DNA of 64,000 nucleotides from Albidovulum sediminis (GCF_025380365.1 NZ_JAOCQF010000001.1:930001-994000); one strand, 5' to 3'; shown: positions 37,157-47,034, counted from the first letter of the stretch. Notes: generated by a model not told the origin, from the letters alone. Program-made: numbers and translations.

Positions 37157-38176
37157 CTACAATGTGACGGCGCGGCCGCTGCGAATGCTTTCGTCGGCGG
37201 CAAGACAGATGGCGAGCGAGGTGACGGCATCCTCCATGTGGCGCGTCAGGTCGATGTCGCCGGCGATGGCGCGCAGGATGAAATCCTGCTCGGCGTCGCA
37301 CAGCGCCTGGTGGCCCGGCTCGCCCTCGAAGGTCACGTCGCTGTCGCCCCCCGACGCGCGGTGGATGCGCAGCGCGCCGACCCTGGTATGCCCCTCGACG
37401 CTGTCGCTTTCGGGATGCATTCCCGACAGGATCGACACCGACCCGTTCGGAGAGATCACGTCCTTCACGAAATAGGCGACCTCGGACATCATCGGGCCCC
37501 AGCCGGCCTCGTACCAGCCGACGGAGCCGTCTTCAAAGACGACCTGGAACTGCCCGTAATTGTACATGTCTTCGGCAATCTCGTCGGAAAGCCGCAGGCC
37601 CACGCCATGCACCCGCACCGGGCGCGCGTCGGTGATCTGGCACATCACGTCGACGTAATGCACCCCGCAGTCGACGATCGGCGGCGTCGTCTGCATCAGC
37701 GCCTTGTGGGTTTCCCAGGTGGCACCCTTCGACTGCTGGTTCAGGTTCAGGCGGAACACGTAAGGTCCACCCATCCCGCGCGCCTCCGCGATCAGCCGCT
37801 GCCACGACGGGTGGTGGCGCAGGATGTAGCCCACCACCAGCTTGCGCCCGTTGGCCTTCGCGCAGTCGACCACGCGGCGGGCATCCGCGACCGTGGTCGC
37901 CAGCGGCTTCTCGACAAAGACATGCGCGCCCGCCTCCATCGCGGCGCAGGCATAGTCCGCATGGCTGTCGGAATAGGTGGCGATCACCGCAAGCGTCGGC
38001 TTCACAGCCTCAAGAGCCTCACGGAAGTCCTTGTAAAGCGGATAGGATCGCAACTCCGGGGGCAGGGGGACCGCGCTGCGGTTCACCAGCGCCGCGATCT
38101 CCGCCCCGGGGTGATTGTGATGGGCCAGCGCATGGCTCATCCCCATGTTGCCAAGCCCGGCAATCAGCACTCTCAT
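37157..38176 (-). CDS. Gfo/Idh/MocA family oxidoreductase
   Basis: 339 aa. The Rossmann start is VLIAGLGNMGMSHALAHH, and the family EKP motif (FVEKPLATT) contains the catalytic Lys. The C-terminal domain carries DCGVHYVDVMCQ in the substrate region. Such enzymes oxidise or reduce sugar carbons with NAD(P). Encoded between permease and ATPase genes of an amino-sugar transporter, it probably acts on the imported sugar or a derivative. It has no obvious step in the standard MurNAc/GlcNAc pathway. Its ATG overlaps the permease stop. Confidence 0.88.
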   Translation of the reverse strand: MRVLIAGLGNMGMSHALAHHNHPGAEIAALVNRSAVPLPPELRSYPLYKDFREALEAVKPTLAVIATYSDSHADYACAAMEAGAHVFVEKPLATTVADARRVVDCAKANGRKLVVGYILRHHPSWQRLIAEARGMGGPYVFRLNLNQQSKGATWETHKALMQTTPPIVDCGVHYVDVMCQITDARPVRVHGVGLRLSDEIAEDMYNYGQFQVVFEDGSVGWYEAGWGPMMSEVAYFVKDVISPNGSVSILSGMHPESDSVEGHTRVGALRIHRASGGDSDVTFEGEPGHQALCDAEQDFILRAIAGDIDLTRHMEDAVTSLAICLAADESIRSGRAVTL

Positions 38177-39012
38177 TTCACCGCCCCCGAGGTTATGCCG
38201 CGGATCAGTTGCCGCGAGAAGATGACGTAAAGCACCAGCACCGGCAGGATCGCGAGGCTCAGCGCCGAAAGAACCGCGTTCCAGTCGGTGACGAACTGCC
38301 CGATGAAGACCTGGGAACCCAGCGTCAGCGTCTTCGTGGCCTCACCCGGCGCCAGGATCAGCGGGAACCAGAGGTCGTTCCAGATCGGGATCATGTTGAA
38401 GACGGCCACGGTCGCCATGGCCGGCCGCACCAGCGGCAGCACCAGCCGGAAGAAGATCGCGTATTCGCTCATCCCGTCGATGCGCCCGGCGTTCTTCAGG
38501 TCGTCGGAGACCTGCCGCATGAACTCGCTCAGGATGAAGACCGCCAGCGGCAGACCTTGCGCGGTGTAGACGAGGATCAGCGCCGCCAGCGTGTTCACCA
38601 GCCCGGTGTCCACCATCAGCTCCAGGATCGCCACCGTGCCGATCCGGATCGGGATCATGATGCCGAGCGCCAGGTAAAGCCCCATCAGCGTGTTGCCGCG
38701 AAAGCGGTATTCGGACAGCGCAAAGGCCGCCATCGCCCCGAAAAGCAGGATCAGGAACAGCGAGGCCACCGTGACGATCATCGAGTTCTGGAAGTAGAGG
38801 AAGAAATCCCCCTGCTTCATCACCGTCTGGTATCCCACCATCGAGAAGCTTTCGGCGTCCGGCAGCGCCAGCGGCTCGCGGAAGATCGCCTTGCGGGTCT
38901 TGAACGAGTTGACGAGGATCACCGTCACCGGAAACAGGGCGATCGCCGTCCAGGTCAGGAGCGCCGCATGCGCCGCGATGGAGTTCAGGGGATTGTGACG
39001 TGCCTTGTGCAT
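38173..39012 (-). CDS. Carbohydrate ABC transporter permease (MalG-like)
   Basis: 279-aa inner-membrane subunit with about six helices and the EAA loop KNAGRIDGMSEYAIFFRLVL typical of CUT1 permeases. It partners with the MalF-like permease encoded 9 bp upstream. It starts MHKARHNPLNSIAAHAALLTW; its stop overlaps the Gfo/Idh start by 4 bp. Confidence 0.93.
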   Translation of the reverse strand: MHKARHNPLNSIAAHAALLTWTAIALFPVTVILVNSFKTRKAIFREPLALPDAESFSMVGYQTVMKQGDFFLYFQNSMIVTVASLFLILLFGAMAAFALSEYRFRGNTLMGLYLALGIMIPIRIGTVAILELMVDTGLVNTLAALILVYTAQGLPLAVFILSEFMRQVSDDLKNAGRIDGMSEYAIFFRLVLPLVRPAMATVAVFNMIPIWNDLWFPLILAPGEATKTLTLGSQVFIGQFVTDWNAVLSALSLAILPVLVLYVIFSRQLIRGITSGAVK

Positions 39013-39021
39013 GGTCCCCCC

Positions 39022-39933
39022 TCAGAACTGGTAGCGCCGCATGCGCGTCTGGATGGCGAAAAGGTAGATGCAGACGCCCGCCAGGATGATCGCGAACATG
39101 GCCGTGGCGATGGCCGATCCCATGTGCGGATCGCCAAGCTGCAACTGGAACCCGAAGAAGGTGCGATAGAGGAAGGTGCCGAGGATATCGGTCGAGAAAT
39201 CCGGCCCGGCAAGCGCGCCCTGCGCCGCATAGATCAGGTCGAAGGCGTTGAAGTTGCCGACGAAGGTCAGGATCGAGATGATCCCGATCGAAGGCAGGAT
39301 CAGCGGCAGCTTGATCCGCCAGAAGGCCGACCAGCCGGTGATGCCGTCGATCTCGCCCGCCTCCAGGATCTCCTCCGGGATCGAGAGGAGGGCCGCATAG
39401 ATCAGCATCATCGGGATGCCCACGAACTGCCAGACCGAGATCAGCGCCAGCGTCGTCAGCGCATATTCCTCGCGCCCGAGCCAGGGTGCGAACAGCGCCT
39501 TCAGCCCGACCGCGTCCAGGATCCCCGGCGCGATGCCCCAGATCGGCGACAGGATCAGCTTCCAGGCAAAGCCGACGATGACGAAAGAGAGGATCGTCGG
39601 GATGAAGATCGCCGAACGGTAGAGGGCCGCGAAGCGCAGGCGGGGATGCGACAGGATCGCGGCCAGCGCGACGCCGATCGGGTTCTGCACCAGCATGTGA
39701 ACGACAAAGAACCAGAAATTGTTGCCAAGCGCGTTCCAGAACGCCTCCGACCAGCGCGGATCGCCAAAGAGCGTGGCGAAGTTCGCCAGCCCCGCAAAGC
39801 TCCGCACGCCATCCGCCTCGACATAAAGGGAAAGCCGCAAGGTGTTGAAAAGCGGCCAGATCATCACCGCAGTATAGACAAGGACCGCGGGCGCCAGGAA
39901 GACGGCGACATGGAGGCGGGAACGGCTCGCCAT
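39022..39933 (-). CDS. Sugar ABC transporter permease (MalF-like)
   Basis: 303-aa CUT1 permease with six helices and the EAA loop EAGEIDGITGWSAFWRIKLP. It lacks the large periplasmic insert of enteric MalF, as usual in alphaproteobacteria. It follows the binding-protein gene after about 98 bp containing two strong hairpins, which may lower its expression relative to the binding protein. Confidence 0.93.
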   Translation of the reverse strand: MASRSRLHVAVFLAPAVLVYTAVMIWPLFNTLRLSLYVEADGVRSFAGLANFATLFGDPRWSEAFWNALGNNFWFFVVHMLVQNPIGVALAAILSHPRLRFAALYRSAIFIPTILSFVIVGFAWKLILSPIWGIAPGILDAVGLKALFAPWLGREEYALTTLALISVWQFVGIPMMLIYAALLSIPEEILEAGEIDGITGWSAFWRIKLPLILPSIGIISILTFVGNFNAFDLIYAAQGALAGPDFSTDILGTFLYRTFFGFQLQLGDPHMGSAIATAMFAIILAGVCIYLFAIQTRMRRYQF

Positions 39934-39975
39934 CGGGCTTCATTCCTTTCAGTCTGGCTCAAGTACTCTCGGGGG

Positions 39976-40025
39976 GGGCGGGGGGCAGACAGCCCCCCGC
40001 CCGGGTCGCCCGCATCCGCGGGCGA
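39976..40025 (-). promoter_or_regulatory. Two stem-loops between binding-protein and permease genes
   Basis: Two perfect inverted repeats are present. One is GGGCGGGGGGC with GCCCCCCGCCC (39976-40002, 11-bp stem, 5-base loop). The other is TCGCCCGC with GCGGGCGA (40006-40025, 8-bp stem, 4-base loop). Neither is followed by a T-run in the direction of transcription, so they are not classical terminators. They resemble the 3'-protecting hairpins that raise binding-protein mRNA over permease mRNA in ABC operons such as malEFG. Confidence 0.7.
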
Positions 40026-40031
40026 AACCCC

Positions 40032-41303
40032 TCACTTCTGCGGCGCGTACCAGGAGGCAAGCCCCGCCTGCAGCCGCGCCGCCGCATCCTCGGGCGTCTC
40101 GGCGCCGCGGATCACGTTGGCCGAGGCGTTCCAGGTCTCGTTCTCGAGGTTGGGCGTGCCGCGCGACAGGATCTGGTAGGTCGAACGGATCGTCGAGGCG
40201 CATTTGCCGCGCCAGGACACGAACTCCTGCGCCAGCGGATCGGCCATCTCCACCGGGGCGGAGTTGAGCGAGAAGAAGCCGGGCAGCGCGTTGGCGTAAA
40301 GGCTCGCGAATTCCGCCGATCCCACCCATTCGAGGAAGGTGCGCGCAGCCGCGGCGTTCGGGCTCGCCGCATTGAGGCCGATGGCGATGTCGGTGTGGTC
40401 GGAGATGTAGCAGTTGTCGCCGGCGTTGACGACCGGCGGCGGGAAGGCGCCCATCTCGAACTCGGCCTGCGCGTTGAAGCCCGAGATCTCCCAGGAACCG
40501 GCCGGATAGATCGCCGCGCGGCCAAGCGTGAAGAGGTTCTGGCTGTCGGGATAGGTCTGCGCCTCGAACCCGTCGCCCAGATAGGCGCCCCAGCGCGCGA
40601 GTTGCCGATAGGGTTCCACCCAGGGCTCGTCGGTCAGCTTCTGGCTGCCTTCGATCAGCGCGCGCCGGCCTTCCTCGCCCTTCCAGTAGTTCGGGCCGAT
40701 GTTGTTGTAGCCCATCGTGGCCGCTTCCCACTGGTCGTTGGTGCCCATCGCCATCGGGATGTAGGTGCCGTCTTCCTTGATCTTGTCGAGGGCGGCGAAG
40801 AACTCGTCGACCGTCGCCGGAACCTCGATCCCCAGTTCGGCGAAGGCGTCCTTGTTGTAGATGAAGCCGTGGATGACGCTCGCCATCGGCACGCAGAAGG
40901 TGTGCGCCCCGTCGTCGGTCTGCCAGGCCGACTTCGCCACGTCGGAGAAGTTGGCCATCGCGGCGAGGCCCGAGAGGTCCGCCAGCTTGCCGCCGTCATA
41001 AAGCGCCAGCGAAGCGTCGAAGGGCCGGCAGGTGATGAGATCGCCCGCGGTGCCGGCATCGAGCTTGGAGTTCAGGACGGCGTTGTATTCCGCCGGCGCC
41101 GAGGGGGTGAACTCCACCTTGATGCCGGGATTCGCGGCCTCGAAGGCCGGGATGATCTGGTCCTGCCAGATCGAAAGGTCGTCGTTGCGCCAGCTTTCGA
41201 TCGTCAGCGTCACGTCCTGCGCCGCAACCCCGGTCGCGATCAGGGCCGTGGTCAGCATCAGCCCCGCCAATCCGCCTTGCGCTGTCAGTCTGCCTTGTCT
41301 CAT
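40032..41303 (-). CDS. Sugar ABC transporter substrate-binding protein
   Basis: 423-aa periplasmic CUT1 binding protein (bacterial extracellular solute-binding family 1). The N-terminus is a Sec signal ending near TALIATGVAAQD, and the mature protein opens VTLTIESWRNDDLSIWQDQI. Four cysteines (for example in DNCYISDH and WRGKCAS) could form disulfides. It delivers the sugar to the MalF/MalG-like permeases. Its start overlaps the murQ stop, so ligands such as MurNAc or GlcNAc are likely; this is inference from context. Confidence 0.92.
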   Translation of the reverse strand: MRQGRLTAQGGLAGLMLTTALIATGVAAQDVTLTIESWRNDDLSIWQDQIIPAFEAANPGIKVEFTPSAPAEYNAVLNSKLDAGTAGDLITCRPFDASLALYDGGKLADLSGLAAMANFSDVAKSAWQTDDGAHTFCVPMASVIHGFIYNKDAFAELGIEVPATVDEFFAALDKIKEDGTYIPMAMGTNDQWEAATMGYNNIGPNYWKGEEGRRALIEGSQKLTDEPWVEPYRQLARWGAYLGDGFEAQTYPDSQNLFTLGRAAIYPAGSWEISGFNAQAEFEMGAFPPPVVNAGDNCYISDHTDIAIGLNAASPNAAAARTFLEWVGSAEFASLYANALPGFFSLNSAPVEMADPLAQEFVSWRGKCASTIRSTYQILSRGTPNLENETWNASANVIRGAETPEDAAARLQAGLASWYAPQK

Positions 41304-42235
41304 CTCTCACTCCCATGGTTGGTTTGGTCCGGCCGGGCGTTCCGGCCGGGGTCGTTGATGCGCGCCAGCGCGGCGCGCAGGTATCCGTCGCAACTGTCAA
41401 GAAGTTCGCGCGCCGCATCGGGCGACAGGCCGCGGGCGATCAGAACGGCCGGCTTGACCGCGCCGCCCGCAGCTGCAAGCGCGGCCCCCGCAGCCGCGCC
41501 GTCGCAGCCCGCGATGCGCTCCACCATGCCCCGGGCGCGGCCGCGCAGCTTGGCGTTGTCGGCGACCAGGCCCACCATCATGCCGTCGTGAACCTGGCCC
41601 AGCCGGATCCCCATCAGCGTCGAGGCGAGGTTGAGTGCCGCCTTCTGCGCCGTGCCGGCACCCATCCGGGTGGACCCGGCGATCACCTCGGGCGGGGTCG
41701 GCAGGCAGACCGCCACATCGGCCAGCGCGAAAAGGGGGGCGCCGGGGTTGTTGGCGATCGCAATGACGCTGGCGCCGCGCGCACGCGCCTCCCGCGCGAT
41801 GACCATGGGGTAGGGCGTCGCACCGGAGGCCGCGACCGCGATCACCACGTCGCCCGCCCGGATCGTGCCCGCCGCCGCCAGCGCCTCGGCCGTGTCGTCC
41901 TCGGTATCGCCCGCCATGCGCCCGTCGCGCGGCATCCCGCCCGCCATCAGGATCACGATCCGGCCGGGGTCCACGCCATAGGTGCCGGGCAATTCCAGCC
42001 CGTCGGCCATCGCCATCAGCGCCGACGACCCAGCCCCGGCGTAGACAAGCCGCCCGCCCGCGCGCAGGCCCGCCGCCATCAGGTCGGCCGCCGCCTCCAG
42101 CGCGGGAATCGCCGGCTCCACCGCCGCGAGTGCGGCCTGCTGGCCGCCCAGAAGACGGCGCAGCACCTCGGCGCCGGGCAGGGCGTCGATGCCCCCGGCA
42201 TCGGGATGCAGGCTTTCGGTGCGTGGCAGCGCCAT
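41300..42235 (-). CDS. murQ: N-acetylmuramic acid 6-phosphate etherase
   Basis: 311-aa SIS-domain lyase that removes D-lactate from MurNAc-6-phosphate to give GlcNAc-6-phosphate. It shows the N-terminal GAGSSALMAMADGLELPGTYG, equivalent to the E. coli segment holding the catalytic Glu. The central SIS core is VAASGATPYP, and the diagnostic stretch is GSTRMGAGTAQKAALNLAST. It is the first gene of the leftward operon, with an operator-like repeat 24-41 bp before the start. The related glucokinase-regulatory (GCKR) group is excluded by size. Confidence 0.9.
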   Translation of the reverse strand: MALPRTESLHPDAGGIDALPGAEVLRRLLGGQQAALAAVEPAIPALEAAADLMAAGLRAGGRLVYAGAGSSALMAMADGLELPGTYGVDPGRIVILMAGGMPRDGRMAGDTEDDTAEALAAAGTIRAGDVVIAVAASGATPYPMVIAREARARGASVIAIANNPGAPLFALADVAVCLPTPPEVIAGSTRMGAGTAQKAALNLASTLMGIRLGQVHDGMMVGLVADNAKLRGRARGMVERIAGCDGAAAGAALAAAGGAVKPAVLIARGLSPDAARELLDSCDGYLRAALARINDPGRNARPDQTNHGSER

Positions 42236-42258
42236 GCGAATCCTCCCGTTTCAGTCAC

Positions 42259-42289
42259 AATACCTATCTAATACCTTTTGTCCATACCT
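42259..42289 (-). promoter_or_regulatory. Direct-repeat operator candidate before murQ
   Basis: AATACCT occurs at 42259 and 42270, an 11-bp period giving AATACCTATCTAATACCT. A third degenerate copy, CATACCT, lies at 42283. The 18-base core matches, with a single mismatch, the reverse complement of the site at 42371-42388 on the other side of the divergent promoter region. It is the likely binding site of the GntR/UTRA regulator encoded in the locus. The position just before murQ fits repression. Confidence 0.65.
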
Positions 42290-42370
42290 TTTCTGAGAGG
42301 TCTCATGAACGCCGTATATTCCAACTGAAATCCGCATATCTGACGCGAAATCAGCTTTCATTGGTCGCAC

Positions 42371-42388
42371 AGGTATTATATAGGTATT
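42371..42388 (+). promoter_or_regulatory. Direct-repeat operator candidate before the sugar kinase gene
   Basis: AGGTATT at 42371 and 42382 (11-bp period) form AGGTATTATATAGGTATT, ending 3 bp before the kinase ATG at 42392. The site covers the AT-rich element that would be the -10 region and leaves no room for a ribosome-binding site, so the kinase mRNA may be leaderless. It is the mirror-image partner of the site before murQ. Confidence 0.65.
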
Positions 42389-42391
42389 CAC

Positions 42392-43254
42392 ATGACTCAG
42401 TCACCGGACCTCATCATCGGGATCGACGGCGGCGGCACGTCCTGCCGCGCGGCATTGCTTTTTGCAGGCCGGCGGGTCGAGATGCGCGGCGGCCCCGCCA
42501 ACGCCATGCGCTTTGACGAGGCGATGGGCACGATTGCCGGGCTCCTGTCCGGGCTGGCGACGCAGGCTGGGCTGCCGCCCGGCGCGCTCGCCGCCGCGCG
42601 CGCCCATGTCGGCCTGGCCGGCGTGATGACGCCCGACATGGCCGCGCGCGTGGCCGCGGCGCTGCCGATGCGCGACGTCACCGTCACGGACGACCAGCCA
42701 ACCACCATCGCCGGCGCGCTCGGCGCACAGACCGGCGCGGTCGCGGCCATCGGCACCGGGTCCTTCGTCGGCCGGCAGTCGGACACGGGGATCCGCGTAC
42801 TGGGCGGCTGGGGACTTCCGATCGGCGACCAGGCCTCGGGCGCGCGGCTGGGCCGCCGCCTGCTGGAGGAGGTGATGCTGGCCATCGACGGCCTGCGCCC
42901 GCATTCCGGCCTGACCCGCGCCGTGCTGGCCGATCACGGCGGCACCGGCGCGGGGATCGTCTTCTTCTCTGCCACGGCGACGGCGGCCGATTTCGCCACG
43001 CTCGCCCCCCGCGTCGTCGCGGCGGCCGAGGCGGGCGATGCCGTCGCCGCGGCGCTGATGGCGGAAGGGGCCGGATACATCGCCGCCTGCCTGACGGCGC
43101 TCGGCCACGCCGCCGGAGAGTCTCTTTGCCTGATGGGCGGGGTCGGCCCCGCCTATGCCCGCTGGCTGCCCCCCGGCATGGCCTCCGGCCTGCGCGCGCC
43201 GCAGGGGAGCGCGCTGGACGGGGCGCTGATCCTTGCGCGGGCGGAGGGGTGCCC

Positions 43255-43258
<4 letters not shown>
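42392..43258 (+). CDS. BadF/BadG-family amino-sugar kinase
   Basis: 288-aa ASKHA-fold ATPase with the phosphate-1 motif GIDGGGTSCRAALLF, a second GTGSFVG motif and GGWGLPIGDQASGARLG. BadF-family kinases phosphorylate GlcNAc, glucosamine or, as shown for MurK of Clostridium acetobutylicum, both MurNAc and GlcNAc. With murQ and nagA in the locus, a MurNAc/GlcNAc kinase is the best inference. It has no Shine-Dalgarno; the start is fixed by the adjacent nucleotide-binding motif. Confidence 0.85.
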
Positions 43259-44015
<757 letters not shown>

Positions 44016-44019
<4 letters not shown>

Positions 44020-45041
44020 CGACAAGCCTGATGCAGCGCGAGGTGCGCGAGATCCCCGAGGCGGTGGCGCGGCTTCTGGACCGGGGCGGCCCGGCGATCC
44101 GCAAGGCGGCGCAGGCCGCCCGCGACCGCGACCCCGCCTTCATCGCGACGGTGGCGCGCGGCTCCTCCGACCACGCCTGCAGCTACCTGAAATACGCCGC
44201 CGAACTGACGCTGGGGCTGCCGGTCGCCTCGATCGGGCCCTCGGTCGCCTCGATCTACGGGGCGAAACTGAAACTTGGCGGCGCGCTCTGCCTCGCCGTC
44301 TCGCAGTCGGGGAAAAGCCCGGACATCGTCGAACTGACGCGCGCGGCACGGGCAGCGGGAGCGCTGGCAGTTGCGGTGACGAACGATCCCGCCTCACCGC
44401 TCGCCCTTGCGGCGGAGGCAGTTCTGGACATTCACGCCGGCCCGGAACTCTCTGTTGCGGCAACGAAAACCTTCGTGACGTCTGCGGTGGCCGGGCTCGC
44501 GCTTATCGCTGAGTGGGCGGGCGACGCGCCGCTTCTGGCCGCGATCGCCGCGCTGCCCGACCGGCTCGAGGCTGCGACCCGCGCCGACTGGTCGCCGCTG
44601 GCCGATGTCATGTGCGAGGTCGGATCGCTCTACACCATCGGGCGGGGGCCATCCTTCGCGATCTCGGGGGAGGCGGCGCTGAAGTTCAAGGAAACCTGCC
44701 GCATCCACGCCGAAAGCTATTCCTCGGCCGAGGTGCTGCACGGGCCGGTGTCGATCGTCGAGGACGACTTCCCGGTCCTCGCCTTCGCCGCGGCGGATGC
44801 GGCCGAAACGGCTGTCGTCGAGATAGCGGAGGCGATGGCGGGGAAGGGGGCACGGGTGTTCGTCACCTCGGGCCTGGTGCGGCGGGCCACTGCGCTGCCC
44901 GCCGTCAGGACCAATCATCCGCTGACCGATCCGCTGGCGCTGATCGTCAGTTTCTACGCCATGGTGGAGGCCGTAGCGCGGGCACGCGGGATTGATCCCG
45001 ACACCCCGCGGCACCTGAAGAAAGTGACGGAAACCATATGA
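44016..45041 (+). CDS. SIS-domain aminosugar-phosphate isomerase/deaminase (GlmS C-terminal type)
   Basis: 341 aa with two SIS domains (ARGSSDHACSYLKY, SQSGKSPDIVELTRAA, then TIGRGPSFAISGEAALKFKE and HGPVSIV) and no glutaminase domain. This matches the NagB-II/AgaS-like deaminases that convert glucosamine-6-phosphate to fructose-6-phosphate and ammonia, replacing classical NagB. It starts in the GntR stop (ATGA) and its own stop overlaps nagA. I infer the catabolic direction from context. Confidence 0.88.
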
Positions 45042-46204
45042 ATACCTTGGCTTTCATCGCTTCTCATATCTTCGACGGCACCACCCTTGGCCCCGGTGCG
45101 CTGATCGTCGAGGGCGGGCGGGTACGGGCGGTCGAACCCGCCGCGCCGCGCGGTGTCCGGGTGGTGGACCTTGGCCCCGGCACCATCGCGCCGGGCTTCG
45201 TCGATCTGCAGGTGAACGGCGGCGACGGGATCATGCTGAACGACGCGCCGACGGTCGAGACACTGGCGCGGATGGCGGCGGCGCATGCGGGGCTGGGCGC
45301 GACCGCCATCCTGCCGACGCTCATCACCGACACGCCCGGACAGACCCGCGCCACCGTCGACGCGGTCGAGGCCGCCGTGGCGGCGGGTGTCGCGGGCATC
45401 GCCGGGCTGCATCTGGAGGGGCCGCACCTGTCGATTGCCCGCAAGGGGGCGCATGACCCCGCGCTGATCCGGCCGATGGGGGAGGCGGACCTGGCGTTCC
45501 TGGCGGATGCCGCCCGACGCTTGCCGCGGCTCATGGTCACGCTGGCGCCAGAAAGCGTGACGCCCGATCAGATCGCGGCGCTGGCGCGCGCGGGTGTTCT
45601 GGTGTCACTGGGCCATTCCGACGCAAGCCACGCCGCCTCCCTGGCCGCGGCGGCGGCGGGCGCGCGCGTCGTCACCCATCTTTTCAACGCGATGAGCCAG
45701 CTTGGCAACCGCGAGCCGGGGCTCGTGGGCGCGGCGCTGGACTGCGGTGCGCTCAGTGTCGGGCTGATCGCGGACGGCATCCATGTCCATCCGGCCGCGA
45801 TCCGCGCCGCGCTGGCAGCCAAGCGCGGACCGGGCTCGGTCTTCCTCGTCTCCGACGCGATGGCGCCCGCGGGATCGTCGATCACGCGCTTCACGCTCAA
45901 CGGGCGCGAGATCACGCGTGCCGGTGGCCGGCTGACGCTGGCCGACGGAACGCTGGCGGGCGCCGATCTTGACCTGGCGGGCGCGCTCCGGGTGATGACG
46001 CGCGATGTCGGGCTGGGCCTGGCGCGGGCGCTGGCGATGGCCACGGCGCTGCCGGCGCGCGTGGCCGGGCTTGACGGCGCCCATGGTGCGCTGCGGTTGG
46101 ACCGTGCCGCGGATTTCGTCCATCTCGATCCCGGGCTTCGGCTCAGGGGGGTCTGGCGGGGGGGCGTTCCGGTGGCCTTGTCACCGCCGGCAGGGCTTGA
46201 GTGA
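45038..46204 (+). CDS. nagA: N-acetylglucosamine-6-phosphate deacetylase
   Basis: 388-aa amidohydrolase giving glucosamine-6-phosphate and acetate. Signature motifs are GFVDLQVNGGDGIM, the metal-ligand Glu in HLEGPHLS, LGHSDA, THLFNAMSQ and the catalytic Asp in VSDAMAPAG. Its ATG at 45038 overlaps the SIS gene stop. It completes the pathway from GlcNAc-6-phosphate. The usual N-terminal HxH is replaced by QVNGG, as in many NagA proteins. Confidence 0.95.
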   Translation: MNTLAFIASHIFDGTTLGPGALIVEGGRVRAVEPAAPRGVRVVDLGPGTIAPGFVDLQVNGGDGIMLNDAPTVETLARMAAAHAGLGATAILPTLITDTPGQTRATVDAVEAAVAAGVAGIAGLHLEGPHLSIARKGAHDPALIRPMGEADLAFLADAARRLPRLMVTLAPESVTPDQIAALARAGVLVSLGHSDASHAASLAAAAAGARVVTHLFNAMSQLGNREPGLVGAALDCGALSVGLIADGIHVHPAAIRAALAAKRGPGSVFLVSDAMAPAGSSITRFTLNGREITRAGGRLTLADGTLAGADLDLAGALRVMTRDVGLGLARALAMATALPARVAGLDGAHGALRLDRAADFVHLDPGLRLRGVWRGGVPVALSPPAGLE

Positions 46205-46223
46205 GGGACGGATCGGGTTCATG

Positions 46224-46240
46224 CGATTATCCGATAATCG
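46224..46240. promoter_or_regulatory. 17-bp palindrome upstream of rpe
   Basis: The sequence cgattatccgataatcg is a near-perfect palindrome (centre at 46232) followed at once by the AT-rich stretch gtattatgtaaaataaa, a likely -10 region. It lies about 105 bp before the rpe start and 20 bp after nagA. An operator controlling rpe is plausible; the regulator is unknown. Confidence 0.45.
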
Positions 46241-46344
46241 GTATTATGTAAAATAAAGACAGCAACCGGCCGAAGCCATGCCGTCACTGGACCCCGGCGC
46301 CCCTTGGCGTTAGAGGAAACACAGTCCCCGCACAGGAGCCCGCC

Positions 46345-47034
46345 ATGCCCTTCGACCGCAAGATCAAGATCGCGCCCTCGATCCTCTCCGCCGATTTCGC
46401 CAACTTCGGCGCGGAAATTCGCGCGATCGAGGATCAGGGCGCGGACTGGGTGCATGTCGACGTGATGGACGGCCATTTCGTGCCGAACCTGACCTTCGGC
46501 CCGGCGATGTGCAAGGCGATCCGCCCGCATATCCGCACGGTGATGGACGTTCACCTGATGATCGCCCCGGTCGATCCCTACATCGCCGCCTTCGCCGAAG
46601 CCGGAGCGGATGTCATCACCGCCCATGTCGAGGCCGGGCCGCACATTCACAGAACACTGCAAGCCATTCGAGCCACAGGGAAAAAGGCTGGCCTCGCGCT
46701 GAACCCCGGCACCCCGGCAGCGGCGGCCGAAGAGCTTCTCGACCTTGTCGACCTCGTCTGCGTGATGACGGTGAACCCCGGCTTCGGCGGGCAGAAGTTC
46801 CTGGACCTGACCGACAAGGTCAGGACGCTGCGGCGGATGATCGGCGACCGCCCCATCCATATCGAGATCGACGGCGGCGTCACCACCGGGACCGCGCCCC
46901 TTGTCGCAGCGGCGGGTGCCGATGTGCTGGTCGCGGGTTCAGGCGTCTTTTCCGGCGGTTCGGTCGCCAATCCGGCCGCTTATGGCGCCAACATCGCAGC
47001 CATCCGCGCCGCCGCGGAAGGCGCGCGCGGCTGA
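46345..47034 (+). CDS. rpe: Ribulose-phosphate 3-epimerase
   Basis: 229-aa TIM-barrel enzyme of the pentose phosphate and Calvin pathways. It shows IAPSILSADFANFG at the N-terminus, metal and catalytic motifs VHVDVMDGHFVPN and DVHLMI, NPGFGGQKF in the phosphate loop and IEIDGGV with the second catalytic Asp. The ATG at 46345 has CAGGAG upstream. It is 140 bp after nagA with its own promoter-like region. Confidence 0.96.
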   Translation: MPFDRKIKIAPSILSADFANFGAEIRAIEDQGADWVHVDVMDGHFVPNLTFGPAMCKAIRPHIRTVMDVHLMIAPVDPYIAAFAEAGADVITAHVEAGPHIHRTLQAIRATGKKAGLALNPGTPAAAAEELLDLVDLVCVMTVNPGFGGQKFLDLTDKVRTLRRMIGDRPIHIEIDGGVTTGTAPLVAAAGADVLVAGSGVFSGGSVANPAAYGANIAAIRAAAEGARG

